A stretch of 64,000 bases of DNA from Epiperipatus broadwayi. Lineage: Eukaryota > Onychophora > Udeonychophora > Euonychophora > Peripatidae. The stretch is taken from positions 3,740,516-3,804,515 of the forward strand of contig JAQFVV010012495.1 of the NCBI GenBank assembly GCA_028023455.1. The letters are read 5' to 3'. Made by a program: the position numbers and the translations under genes. The notes under the pieces were generated by a model that saw only the letters and a list, made by a program, of their open reading frames with translations, was not told the origin of the DNA and did no database searches. Below, one piece after another: positions 13,137 to 24,105 of the stretch (position 1 is its first letter; every line of letters starts with the position of its first letter).

Positions 13137-13492
13137 TGTCCAATACAAATTATCAAACATCCCATGATCACCATTCTTATCTGTACAACTATATAAGCTA
13201 ATGAGCTTAGCTTGAAAACATTATTGTGTTTTTATTTTGGACTCAAAATTTTATAGTTAGCTAAAAAAGTAAAAGGTAGCTACTAGACTGTTGCATTAGA
13301 TCCTAAGATCTAGGTACAATGCTCTTCACTGGTGAAAGCCACAAGCTAGAAACTAGTCTGGGAATATTTGATGAGTAGGCACTAGATAGGGATTTTATAC
13401 ATAAACCGTCCTGCATCCATTGATTACTCTGGCTTGCACTAAATGGCGCTACTGTATGGGGAGTTTTACCTCTGTGAATATGTCCAATACAA
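13137..13492 (+). mobile_element. Ribozyme foldback family 1, single-arm copy
   Basis: A 332-bp noncoding element (13149-13480) flanked by a 12-bp direct duplication TGTCCAATACAA (13137-13148 and 13481-13492). It starts near CATGATCACC, carries the internal module with a plus-strand hammerhead motif (13314-13372), and ends with the conserved module GGATTTTATAC..CATCCATTGATTACTC..CTACTGTATGG. Unlike most copies it is not palindromic: only one arm is present. It has no open reading frame. The duplication length argues against a classical cut-and-paste transposon with a fixed-length duplication. Confidence 0.8.
13314..13372 (+). ncRNA. Type I hammerhead ribozyme, degenerate, family 1
   Basis: Same 59-nt architecture as the intact copies at 60-62 kb. 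The core reads CTGGTGA (consensus CTGATGA), stem II AGC-CACAA-GCT, GAAAC, UA, GUC. Stem II has A-U where the 61-kb copies have G-C, a compensatory change. Stem I is weakened (UCUUCA/UGGGAA has one mismatch; the outer stem has two). The core A6-to-G change should lower or abolish cleavage. Confidence 0.7.
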
Positions 13493-14274
13493 TGAATACA
13501 TTTTATATTATCACATCCAGGAACTTCATAAACATTGTTTGATCATATGGTCTTGACATTGTATTTCAAAATATTATAATGCATCCTTAAATAAAATTTA
13601 TCCAATATCACTATATTGTCAAAAAAATGATTCATGTTTCATTTCTATAAAATAAATTTGGCACCATATCAGCCTTGTATACAATTAAATTGGTTGAAGT
13701 AGTTATATACTTTCTTTTAACTAGCTAAATATTGCAACAACAAACAATAAAGTCTAAGCTATGCTTCAATGTCTAGGTTTACTTTTCTTCTTTCTATCTT
13801 AAAAGCATCAAACATTTTTAAATTGATCCACATTCTCAAAATGACAACTAATCAAGTAAAAAGTTACTGGTGATTTTCTTCCATCACAGTCTGGCAAAAG
13901 CATCTGAGTTTACAAATATCAATTGATTTAAATTTTTACTAGTTGCATTTAAAATAGCAAAATCTTTCTATGAGATCTTTTGAATGTTAAAAGTAGAACA
14001 ATCATCAGCCTGCTATACATTTAAAAGTCAAAATTGTTAATTTTGCTTTTAACTGAAATATCCTACCAACAAACCTATATTGCATATTAATGCTCATTTT
14101 ATGGAGCCATTTATAAAATATCAGAAAAATTAAAAACAAAGTTGGAATTAGAATATAATCCTGTTTAAAAGCAGTTTTCATTTCAAAAGCTTCAGACTTT
14201 CTATATCTGAAATAACATTCCCTTTTATATTACCTAAGTTTATGTAAACAGCAGGTATTTTCAAACATTACTAC

Positions 14275-14643
14275 AAACTTTAATAGGAGTATTAAATCCT
14301 CATTTAGTAGTGCCACCAAGTGCAAACCTTCACAATCAATGGGTGGAGGAAGGTTTGTGCATAAAATGTCTATGCCCAATCATTCAACAACCCCAGACTA
14401 GTTTCTAGCTTGTGGCTTTCATCAGTGAGGAGCATTGAATTTGAGAGCACTGCATCTAGATCTTAGGATCTAATGCAACCCTCCAGCAGTGGTGATTAGA
14501 TAGGGATTTTATGCACAAATCTTCTTGCATCCATTGTTTACAAAGGCTTGCACTTGGTGGCACTACTGTATGGAGAATTTGATATTCAATAACAGCATGT
14601 GTAAGCATATGAAAAGGTGATCGTGTGATGTTTTGAAACTTTA
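14275..14643. mobile_element. Ribozyme foldback family 1, palindromic copy
   Basis: A foldback element of about 350 bp (14283-14635). The left arm (TAGTAGTGCC..AGTGCAAACC.. near 14306) pairs with the right arm (..CTTGCACTTGGTGGCACTACTGTATGG near 14545-14575). The arms are imperfect, and only one contains the ribozyme module (minus strand, 14382-14440). The 3' side ends GGTGATCGTGTGATG, the family end motif. A possible 8-bp duplication AAACTTTA sits at 14275-14282 and 14636-14643; with 8 bp this could be chance. It has no open reading frame. Confidence 0.75.
14382..14440 (-). ncRNA. Type I hammerhead ribozyme, family 1
   Basis: On the minus strand: outer stem I AUUCAA (5') with UUGAAU (3'), inner stem I CCUCA/UGGGG, core CUGAUGA, A, stem II AGC-CACAA-GCU, A, GAAAC, UA, GUC with cleavage after C. 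All core nucleotides are intact. Compared with the 61-kb copies, the outer stem changes AUCCAA/UUGGAU to AUUCAA/UUGAAU, and stem II changes GGC/GCC to AGC/GCU. Both are compensatory, strong evidence for an RNA fold. Positions 10.1 and 11.1 are an A-A mismatch where most hammerheads have G-C. Confidence 0.85.
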
Positions 14644-15354
14644 TGGATTATTTAAGACAAATGCCTTGAGCAAAGCAGTAAAAACAATATATAAAATAGT
14701 TCCTTGCTTATGATACTTTTCTTATATGTATCTGGAAACAATATATCTATAATGGTTCTCGATTCTCTAAATATATTCTAATTTTCATCTGACTTATTAC
14801 AATACAACCCGTAAAAATATTGTACAAAAACAATTTTATCTAAAAGATTATGTGTTAGATATGTTTTAATATAAAAGCAAATATATATAATATTCTATTT
14901 AAGTCTGCAAAGTGAAATCATCAATCTTAGAAAAGCCATTCAGGGTATTAAGGCTGCATTATTCACTGTTCATTGTCAAATATATAAATCTTTTACGGTG
15001 ATTTAATAAATGTTTTAACACATATCTAAGAGCCACAAAGTAAGCAATAAGTAAAAGAACAACTATACTGCTCTTTTTATCCACTGATTTTACAATGCTT
15101 TCACTGTAACTTTTAAAGATAATAGAGAATTCCATCATTCAGAATTATGCAAATTAATTTGAAAGACAGAGATTATTATTGTTATTCCAGTAAAAAGATA
15201 TCATCATTCTCAAACTTTCTCTTTTATTTAGACATTTGGCATGCTAAACAGACTAAAAAAAAATTTGCAAAATTTCTAATAAATATTAACTTATTAAATT
15301 TTAATAAAAAAAACGAAATATAGTAGATATATAAAAAAAAATTTTTTTAATCGT
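14644..15354. other. No gene recognised
   Basis: AT-rich sequence with no supported coding region, RNA gene or repeat. Confidence 0.5.
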
Positions 15355-16290
15355 TTTATTTCATTTGATAACTAAAGTGCTAAAAAACACAAAATATTTT
15401 CTTTCTTGAACCACAATTTGGATTATGTAATTTTAAATAAATTTGTGGAAAATCCGTAAATTAAATAATGTGAAATTTTTTAGGATGTTTTTGTACATAT
15501 TAAATACTCTTTTATTGATTGAATTAATTTGTGGACACCCTAAGATTTTAATTAAATTTACATATAACAGACAAAGTCATCAAATGGAAATAAAATCATT
15601 TTAAAATATATATAATATTTTATTTATTAATCTTAAGTATTTTGCAACTTACTTATTATTAAGAATTCCATTTCTACATCACTTTTAATTTTTTAAAATT
15701 AGTTATCATAAACAGGAAATCTATTCCTATTCAAATTGAAAAACTGAGAATCTGAAATATGTCATCATACTTCCAGTATCTGAAATTAAAGTTGTGGCCC
15801 ACCAACATTATTAGGATGGTCAGTCCTGAAATAATGGACTGGCATCCATATAACTGCACAAAATTTGAAGAAAATCCATTCAGGGGAAGAGATAAAAAAA
15901 AATTGGTTACAAGATACTTGTTTTTATTAAGGTAGCAATTTTTAAAAAAGGAAGATTTGTGTGAATATTCCAAATGGAAATTAACATTTCATCCATTTCT
16001 TTTTCTTTCTACTTTAATTAAGTATAAACATCCTTAAAGCTCAAAGTTTTCTTTTTAGTGCATTAGTGCTCAAATTAAATGAAAGTGTTTTCTTTAAAAA
16101 GATTATTTATTGTGCATGACTCAAAAACTTATTGAAGTGATTTAAAAAGTTTGAAATGTTGTCCACCAACATTGCAAGACTGTATAATTCTGAAATCATG
16201 CATTGTTATAATCAATACCAAACATGTACACAAAATTTGAAGAAAATCCATTCAGTAGAAATAGATTAAAAATCACTGATATGATCCAAG
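15355..16290 (+). repeat. Dispersed repeat family R, copy 1
   Basis: The segment aligns at low identity with 26330-27080 over most of its length. Shared blocks in the same order are CACTAAAAA..AAATA..TTCTTTCTTGAACCACAAT, TTGAATTAATTTGTGGA..CCC, CATTTCTTTTTCTTTCTA, AAATGAAAGTGT, and CCACCAACA..AAAATTTGAAGAAAATCC. The last block occurs twice (15798-15900 and 16160-16260), so part of it is duplicated. It has no coding potential. It is an old dispersed repeat of unknown class. Confidence 0.6.
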
Positions 16291-18855
16291 TAAACAAACA
16301 GAAGTGCTAAGTTAAATAAAATTCTTTAATAAACAAAAATTCAAAACAATTAAGGCATAGTGTATCAATTAAAAATGGCCTCATGGAATAGTGTGCATGT
16401 ATTTATCTGTCATGTCTATGAGAAAAGCAAAACTTGAAAATATTTTCAGGTTCCAATCAAGGCCAGGATTGTTCGTTTAGATAAAAAGCCCACAGCAAAC
16501 TCTTCTAATTACTTAGTACTGATTAACAACTGAATTCACAGTTTATCTTTGATAATAAAACAGAAATAAAAAAGCACCCAAATTTTCACACCCGTGAATT
16601 GGCAACTGTGGTGAGTAATGCCATTTTTCTTCACTGTAGTATGAAGGGTTGTTGAAGAGGGCTTTTATCTAAAATAGACTATTTAAAGACTGCTTTGTCT
16701 ACTAATAATAAAAACTACTTATCCAGCATTACTTATCTGTAACTTTACAAAATCCCTGCAAAATTATGACTGTTGAACTTTTCGCAAGCAAGATATGACA
16801 AAGAATAGGAATAAATTGAAAGCAATATTAAAATGTATATTCAGAAAAGACATTGAAAATACTTGATAAATTCTAATGTATTTTCAATGCTGGGCACCCT
16901 TGTCAAAAGCAAAAATTATATTCAACCAATAATAATTAGAGATATGAAATTACACACTTAAGTGTGCATGTTTCAAAATGTGGTCATCTGAATCCTATCA
17001 GATTTTCTGTTACAAAGAAATCAAGTCATATGTCACATGACCTTATCACTGAATGTTATTAATGAATCGTGCTTATTTAATTCTACATTTTCTGTCATTA
17101 TACTAAGTGCAAACCATCGGTACTTCTTTATGATCGAAAATGTGACAAATATTCTTTAGGGTTTTAAAAATACTGCTGATATTGTAGGATTTTATTATAT
17201 ATAAATATATGTATTAATTTTATATTAATGTCCATTTTGGTTCCAGATATAAATATTTAATGATGTAAATAATGCTGAACATTTTCTGTGATCAATTTGA
17301 TCTCTATCGTTATTGATTAATTGACTTAACTGAACAAAATCTTACATTATAGTCTTTTTCACATAACTTCATTTTTGTTGAAACAGAATATACTGAAATT
17401 AGGGTCATTCAAGCTTTGTTATCTAGTAACATTACTTCTATTCCATTTTATATATTTTTCAGCAATCTCTGAATCTTTGAAAAATAAATATTGGCTATAA
17501 AGAACACTTCTGGTTTTCCTCAGATCTGAAATGAATTGTTTTCAGTATCTTCAAGGTATGGATTATTTAATAGCTGTTCTTATAAGTGTATTAACTCATC
17601 ACAGAAAGATAGAATTGAAGGGATTATATTAATATTCCATTCTTAGTTTTCCTTAAATTTCACTTTGGAACAAGTTACCATTCAGTTATAAACATATGAA
17701 TTTAAAAAGTGGTTTGACTTGTTTTACACTGGCTATGAGGTAATAATCCAATATCAGCATATCAACAGATAATGGTAAACTATTTTTTGATGAAATAAAC
17801 ATAAATTGAGAATTGTCTTTGTTCCCGTTTGTCTAAATACAAATTTTCTTCTTGCTTGGCTAAATAAAGTAAATGCATGTTGTTTAAATCAATCCATTCT
17901 AAAATTTGACAATCTACCATATCCTTATTTGTGTATCTCCAAGGAATATTATAAATCTTCTATAAATACACAGTATATAATTTCAGGTAAAGAAGGATAG
18001 GGACAGTTTGTATTGAGATATTTGTAAATACTGTATACTAAAAATTATCTATCCAAATTATGATTGCAATATTATTTGAACTATCAACAGAAGTGAATTG
18101 CATTAAAAATGATTTGAAATAAAAATACTTATATTATTTTACAATGCATTCCATTAAAAATCAATGAATTTTAAAAGATATATTTAAAAAAAATGAGATT
18201 CCTGAAATACAATTATGTTAACATTGCACTGAATAATTCATATGCAGAAAAACCCCAATTTTTGATTTGGATAAATTTTATTAAGTTGAAATACCATCAT
18301 TGTTTCCTGGATGAAAGGATCATTGCTCTGTAGATGATATACCTAAGTACTTGAGATGTTCCATGATTCTAATATCATAAGGTCAATTTTCATTTCTAGA
18401 TCTGTCCTGGCAAGATTATTCTGTCAGAGTTCACATCCATAACATTATTATGTTTCCATAATTTGTTGTATTTAATAAGAAGCTATCAAGATAAAGTCTG
18501 TTTCCATGGTGAAACAATTACTTTCTCATACTAATGTATGTTATTTGTAAGATGGACTCTGAAAAGACTATCATATATCCACCCCATAAGAGAAGATCTC
18601 AAGTGCAATTAATTTAGTTTTATGTCCCCAGAAAGTTCTTATTCTGAAGTAGATTTTATTCGGTAATATACACTTCTTTTGATCAGATAAACACTTTAAA
18701 ATTATAATAAATTTCCATTCTGGAATTGGAAAACAACTAAAAGGCTTGAGGATAAATTTGATTATAAATACAGAAGTGAGAAAGGAAATAGACTTGTGGA
18801 TTATGGGAAAAAATTCTGTATTTTATGAGTTCTTTTTTAAAAAAGAGAGAGAGAA
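16291..18855. other. No gene recognised
   Basis: AT-rich sequence. 18290-18560 is less AT-rich and faintly resembles an antisense LINE, but no frame is long enough to name it. No gene or RNA is supported. Confidence 0.5.
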
Positions 18856-18954
18856 GAACAAAGATTAGAATAAATAAAACAAGAGAAAAAAGAACAAAGA
18901 TTAGAATAAATAAAACAAGAGAAAAAAGAACAAAGATTAGAATAAATAAAACAA
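18856..18954. repeat. Tandem repeat, 36-bp unit, 2.75 copies
   Basis: Units beginning GAACAAAGATTAGAATAAAT start at 18856, 18892 and 18928 and are nearly identical. A minus-strand reading frame across them (18737-18979) gives a repeated hydrophobic peptide and is an artefact of the repeat. Confidence 0.9.
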
Positions 18955-21600
18955 TATAGTCAAAAAAGAGTACTAGCAATAGTATTTTTAAATAAAAATT
19001 GCAATGCCAACAACTAAATTAATTAATAATGTAAACTTGGGTAGGAAGAAGCAAAATAAATCAAGTTAGATCAAAGCCATATATTGCAATATATAAACAT
19101 CAATTTTTAAAATCAGAATATTGTGAATCTTTGATATAAAAAAAAACAAGTTTGAGAAAAATAATACAGGCAGCCTTATCTTATTTCTTTTAGCCTTAGA
19201 GAAACCCTTAAATAATTTCCATCTCTTGGAGAACCTCTATATAAAAATTATTATACTTACATCATATAGCAATGCAATAACAATTAAACATGTTATTTTT
19301 AAAACTTTTAGTCTCTTTTGTTTTTTTGATATATTTCTGTTTTTTCTCATGTTATTCCTACAATTGTCTTTTTTAATGAGAGGGTAAAACTTATTAACTA
19401 TTCCATCTTTGCTTTTTATAAATTTAATTAAAAACACAAATTCAAAAAATTAAATCAACTTTTCAAATAAGAAAAAAAAAAGTAATCAAACAAAAGACAC
19501 CATTTAAACCTTAAACTTAGAAAATGATTATACTTAAAAACAATAAAGTATTTTCTGCCAAATCAGCATATTTAAGATAAATTTCATATTTCAAATAATG
19601 AAAACATACCTTGAAATATTAAAATTTCTCTTGTAATTAATAAGAAAGTTATTTAAAGTATATGTTTTCTATTTGAAATTAATAATTTTTAACTTTCTAC
19701 TAAAAAGTTGATATATTCAACCAAATTTAAATGCAAATATCATATATTTATTAAAAAACATATATCTAATAATTTTACAAAATAGATAAACAAAAGTTTG
19801 TATTAAGTGTACAAATGTACTTTTGCCTCTGCAGAGAATGAATTTATCACTTTTTTTTTTAAATTACTAATAATTGCTGATCTAAATTCTTTGGCTACAA
19901 TTAAATTTTTACAATCAATAACCATTAAAAATACTCAATGCCTTTATTAAATTTGAGCTTGTACCAATAATTGATGGAAACAAACTCTTACCATTGAGAT
20001 AAATTATGATCAATTGCAGCACCAATGGTATATTTCTATGAAAATGAATTGAAGGGTTAAGAAATAATGATTTTGTGTATAGATAGCAGAAACATTTTGT
20101 CTTTTTTAAATTTTTATTTAGTCTAAGCAATCCTTAAACATGATTATTACAAATTTCTATTCTATTTAAGATTCTATTGAAAAAAAGTATATTATACAAT
20201 ACTTACCTTTCCTATTTAAAATAAAAAAATACTTTTATTCAACCTTTTCTTGATGGAGATAGTCAGTTGAATTAATTTAAACTGGTTTTACACAGAATTT
20301 TCAAAAAGTATTTTTAATGAATGAAAAACATATATATATACAATTTCTTTCATATGCTTTCATGTGAATAAAAAAATTGAAATATATACTTTTAACAAAA
20401 AACCTGTATTCATTTCCCCCCTGAATATTGAAAACTGATATGCATAATTTGTAAGATAAAGATTATAACAAGCATGGGTAATATTAATCATTTGATGATA
20501 AATTTTTCTTCACAAATCTTTTCTTTATTTCAAATATTATTGTAAGTTTTAAAACAAAATCTGAATTCAATTTATCGATTTTTTTTTTCTTCAGAGAATA
20601 TTCTTTATTCACTTGCAAATAATGATCTACCATCAATCTTATGGTCCAAATCAAAGGTAATTAGAGGTAGTCTTTTGTAGATTATTTTTAAAGCCTTCTA
20701 GTTTTGTGCTAATGAATTACAGAAAATTTATTAATAATCCTATATTGTCATACAACTCAATATTAGTATAAATGTCCTTCCTTCATATATATTGTGATGT
20801 GCTCAGTAGATTGTATTGCATGTATAAGTTACATCTAGAGTACAAGCTTGCTGAATATCTTTTCAGAATTTATCGCCATAGGACTTTAATAAAGAACAAA
20901 TAAGACAGTATTATTTTTTTAAAAAGTTAGTACAGTAAATAAAATAAACTTTAGATCCCTGTCACCTCCCCCCCCCCCTACTTTTACTTGTCACAAAATT
21001 CTCTTTAGGAGATTCTAATTTAGTGTATTCAAAAACAATTTTCTTCCCTTTTCAAATAAAAAATGAGCAAAAAAATAACGATATCATAATTATAATAATT
21101 CAACATATGATCAGTTGGGCCAAGAATTTGTATAATAACTGAGTACCTGAGTAACAAGTTGGTACAAAAATTTCATTCTATTTAAGTTGCATTTTGTCAT
21201 TTTTAATCAGTTAACAATTAATACGAAAACCTTTAGCTCATAATCAATCATCACATGCATCATCATTCCACATATGGCATGATATTTTACATATGTTTGC
21301 ACTGGGAAGCAATGTAATTTAATTGCCACTGATGACTTAAAATCTTAAATGAAGTCATTATATAAAATCCTTCATACTATTATTATTCAATGTTTACAAA
21401 TCCTTTTCTATTTATTAGTAGAATTTTACAGTAACTATCCTTAATCCTTTACTTGATTAAAAAAAACTCCAACAATCAAAAACTGGTGAACTACACCAAC
21501 CACAGAGAATACTAACGATCCAAGCCAAATAACCACTTTATCTGATTAGAGTAATACATTGCCATCCTTGCTCTAAAAGACTCCTTTATGGAAAATTAAA
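18955..21600. other. No gene recognised
   Basis: AT-rich sequence with a poly(C) run near 20970-20979. No coding region, RNA gene or long repeat was recognised. Confidence 0.5.
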
Positions 21601-21838
21601 TCAATCTATTCTTCACATGATCACCATTTCTTATGCTTGCTCATAAAACAGGCAAAACTCTCCATACAGTAGTGCCACTCAGTGCAAGTCAGAGTAATCA
21701 ATGGATGCCAGAAGGCTTGTGCATAAAATCCCTATCTAGTACTTACTCATCCAATATCCCCAGGCATCCATTGATTACTCTGGCTTGCACTGAATGGCAC
21801 TACTGTATGGAGAGTTATGCCTGTTTCAATCTATTCTT
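21601..21838. mobile_element. Ribozyme foldback family 1, compact palindrome
   Basis: A 212-bp element (21614-21825) with an exact 13-bp duplication TCAATCTATTCTT at 21601-21613 and 21826-21838. It begins CACATGATCACC and ends TGCCTGTT, as in other family members. The arms pair almost perfectly (CTCCATACAGTAGTGCC near 21660 with GGCACTACTGTATGGAG near 21795). The hammerhead module is missing. The left arm ends at ..ATATCCCCA (21762), exactly the base that would be the 5' end of the self-cleaved minus-strand RNA, and then turns into the inverted arm (GGCATCC from 21763). Confidence 0.88.
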
Positions 21839-22806
21839 GTGGTAGATTCTAACTATGTAAAGGTAAAAAATTTTTTTTAAAAATAAGAAATGACTTCCCA
21901 TAGAGAAAAAGTCTTTCTATAACGATTTCATAGAGGAATGATGAAGGTAAAATATATTAATCGACAGGCTTACTAATTTCCAGATTGAGTATTTTTTTCA
22001 ACTATGCTTTATTCCCTAACAAAGAATAGCTAGATATTAATTTACAATACTGAATAATATACAGGAACAGCACCAGAAAAAAAATTGTAAGCACGATTGT
22101 AATCTAGGAAAATGCTATACCATATTCTTATATATATATAATAAATGTCCTCTAATATTAATAATACAATAATGAAACTTAAATATATTCCAAACAACGG
22201 TAAACGATTTATAATATAATATAAATAAAAAATAAAGAAATATTTTCGATTATATTCATCAATGGCCTGATTTCTGCTACTAATTCAGTAGACACATTTC
22301 TCTTGAATCGTGGTACATGGGTCACTGGGTCAGCAGGTGAATGGTCTTAAATGGTCCATCAAAATTGAGTTTTTTCCAAAATCATTTTCGCAAACTTGTA
22401 AAAAGCACTGCACTTTTTAGATGTAAATGAATATAATTTTTATTTAGTAATTAAGGTTGCTGAAAATTCTTGTTATCGACCAATGATGAGTGAAAAATGT
22501 TCCGAAACTTTTAGCTTGGATGATTATCAAATTGAAATTATAAGCTGATTTAGATATCTGGTTAACCTTTTTAAATAGAAAGATAGATTTAGATGTTGAG
22601 GTATAGTACAGATTCAAATATGCTGCCTGCTTTTTATAAATTAAAACACAGAATTTTTCATAACAGTGAAAAAATTACTGCAATAAAATTAATTGTATAA
22701 AGAATTGTTATTTTATTTTATTTATTTATGGAAGTGAGATTTAGATACCTTACTGTGATCATGTAAAGGCATTAGAAAAGTTTCATTGAAGAATACTAAT
22801 GGCAAA
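21839..22806. other. No gene recognised
   Basis: AT-rich sequence with no supported coding region, RNA gene or repeat. Confidence 0.5.
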
Positions 22807-22938
22807 GATCATAAAACAGTCAAGCGTTGGTGGCTGAGTGGTCAGCACAGCTGCCTTATAAGCAGTTGTTCCAGGTTCATGGATTTGCTTCCCGACCGAT
22901 GCTTTGACACATGAAAAAAAAAAAAAGATCATAAAACA
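22807..22938 (+). mobile_element. tRNA-like SINE copy with 12-bp target-site duplication
   Basis: Plus-strand member of the SINE family. The body is 22819-22908: A box TGGCTGAGTGGTCAGC (from 22831), a B-box region GGTTCATGGATTTGCTTCC with a small insertion, and complementary ends GTCAAGCGTTGG and CCGATGCTTTGAC. A poly(A) tail runs to 22926. The duplication GATCATAAAACA flanks it at 22807-22818 and 22927-22938. The full set of retroposition marks makes this the reference copy for orientation. Confidence 0.9.
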
Positions 22939-23265
22939 AAGCAGTATGTTCTTCAACTTTCAGGATATGACACTAGAGTCCGCTTTTGTAAAATCACATC
23001 TTTGCTAGATTGAATATGTAAAATAACTGAACAATATAAGACTTCTACAAGAATGTTTTGTGGGAACATGAGTGTGGTTTTCATGGAAAAAGTAGACTCC
23101 AATTACATTATAAAAATTATCTCAATAAGTAATTGTTTATGGTAATAATGTTCCATAAAAATATGATTGCACTGCATAATAATTTGCCATTATTGGTCAC
23201 AATATATTTTTAAATTATTTCTATATCAGTAATTTTTATCAGTCATTCATTAGACTAGAGATTAT

Positions 23266-23445
23266 CCAATAATGAATAATATTTTTGCAATGTTATTTTC
23301 ACTACGCTATTCTCACACTAGATAGGGATTGGTTTCTATCCACTTTTAACATCCCTCCACAACATATTAAAAGTGGATAGGAACCAGTTCCTATCTAATG
23401 TGGCAACAATGAAAATTACACTACAGAAATATTATTCATTATTGG
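23266..23445. mobile_element. Foldback element, family 2, short internal-deletion form
   Basis: A palindrome of 180 bp. CCAATAATGAATAATATTT at 23266 pairs with the inverse complement ending at 23445, and GATAGGGATTGGTTTCTATC pairs with a matching segment on the other arm. It shares its outer arms with the longer element at 23.6-24.1 kb but lacks the internal ribozyme module. No clear duplication is seen at its ends. Confidence 0.8.
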
Positions 23446-23713
23446 ATTTCTATATCAGTTTCAATCCCTTTGTGTAGATATTTTACTATTACTAATGGTT
23501 TATCAAAACCACTCTGGTTTATATATATATGTCAGTCACGTATAATTTACATTGGCTAAAAATACTCGAGCTTCCAAATAATGAATAATATTTCTGTAGT
23601 GTAACTTTCACTACACTACTCTCATGCAAGATAGGGACTGGTTTCTGTTTTTAACACTTTTGTGGAAGAGCATAATCATAAACTTATGATAAAAGATAAA
23701 GTGAAAAAAATGT

Positions 23714-23772
23714 ATGCTTCCCAAAATGCACATTTCATGCTGTACCAGCACTTATCATTTGGCACAGACCAC
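23714..23772 (-). ncRNA. Hammerhead ribozyme relic, family 2
   Basis: Mirror-image partner of the intact motif at 23867-23925, again 59 nt. Stem II UGCUG-GUA-CAGCA remains perfect and GAAA is intact, but the CUGAUGA box has decayed to AAUGAUA and the outer stem I no longer pairs. It should be inactive. Confidence 0.65.
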
Positions 23773-23866
23773 AATCTCTTACATCTATCTTTATCATTAT
23801 TCAGTATACATAAATAGCCAATTACTACATTTAATTGAACAATGGTAAAGATATGGGTTAGAGGTT

Positions 23867-23925
23867 GTGATCTGGGCCAACTGATGAATGCTGATCCAGC
23901 AAGAAATGTGCATCTTGGAGATCAT
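23867..23925 (+). ncRNA. Type I hammerhead ribozyme, family 2
   Basis: Outer stem I GUGAUC/GAUCAU (6 bp, one G-U), internal loop, inner stem I CCAA/UUGG, core CUGAUGA, A, stem II UGCUG-AUC-CAGCA (5 bp), A, GAAA, stem III AUG-UG-CAU (2-nt loop), then C at the cleavage site (after 23914). All core positions fit the hammerhead consensus. The very short stem III is typical of retrotransposon-linked hammerheads, which may act as dimers. An A-A pair replaces G-C at 10.1-11.1, as in family 1. The sequence otherwise differs from family 1 while the architecture is the same. Confidence 0.85.
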
Positions 23926-24105
23926 ACATCTTTTTCACATGTCTTTGGTCATATGTTTATGACTACACCCTTGCCCAAAGTTCTAAAACCAGATAGAAAC
24001 CAATCTCTAGCTTATGGGTAGAGTGAAGTGAAAATTACACTATATACAGAAAGCGGATAATCTGTAATAAATGATTAATAAAAAATATTAATTGGACTTC
24101 CAAAT

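Larger units (their letters stand above)
23571..24105. mobile_element. Ribozyme foldback family 2, long palindrome
   Basis: A foldback element of about 517 bp (23580-24096) with a 9-bp duplication CTTCCAAAT at 23571-23579 and 24097-24105. Outer arms (AGTGTAACTTTCACTACACT.. and inverse) and inner arms (GTGAAAAAAATGTATGC.. at 23701 and its inverse complement ending near 23940) nest around a short central loop near 23800-23850. Each inner arm carries one copy of a hammerhead module, on opposite strands. The plus copy is intact, the minus copy degenerate. It has no open reading frame. Confidence 0.85.

Noticed and set aside
12917-13174. Three overlapping short frames as a gene
   Set aside because: They lie on both strands of the same AT-rich text, have no domain, and run into a foldback element.
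18737-18979. Hydrophobic repeated 80-aa frame on the minus strand
   Set aside because: It is a translation of the 36-bp tandem repeat.
21330-21360. CTGATGA match as a possible further hammerhead
   Set aside because: No stem II, no GAAA at the right distance and no stem I; same verdict for 39696 and 54725.
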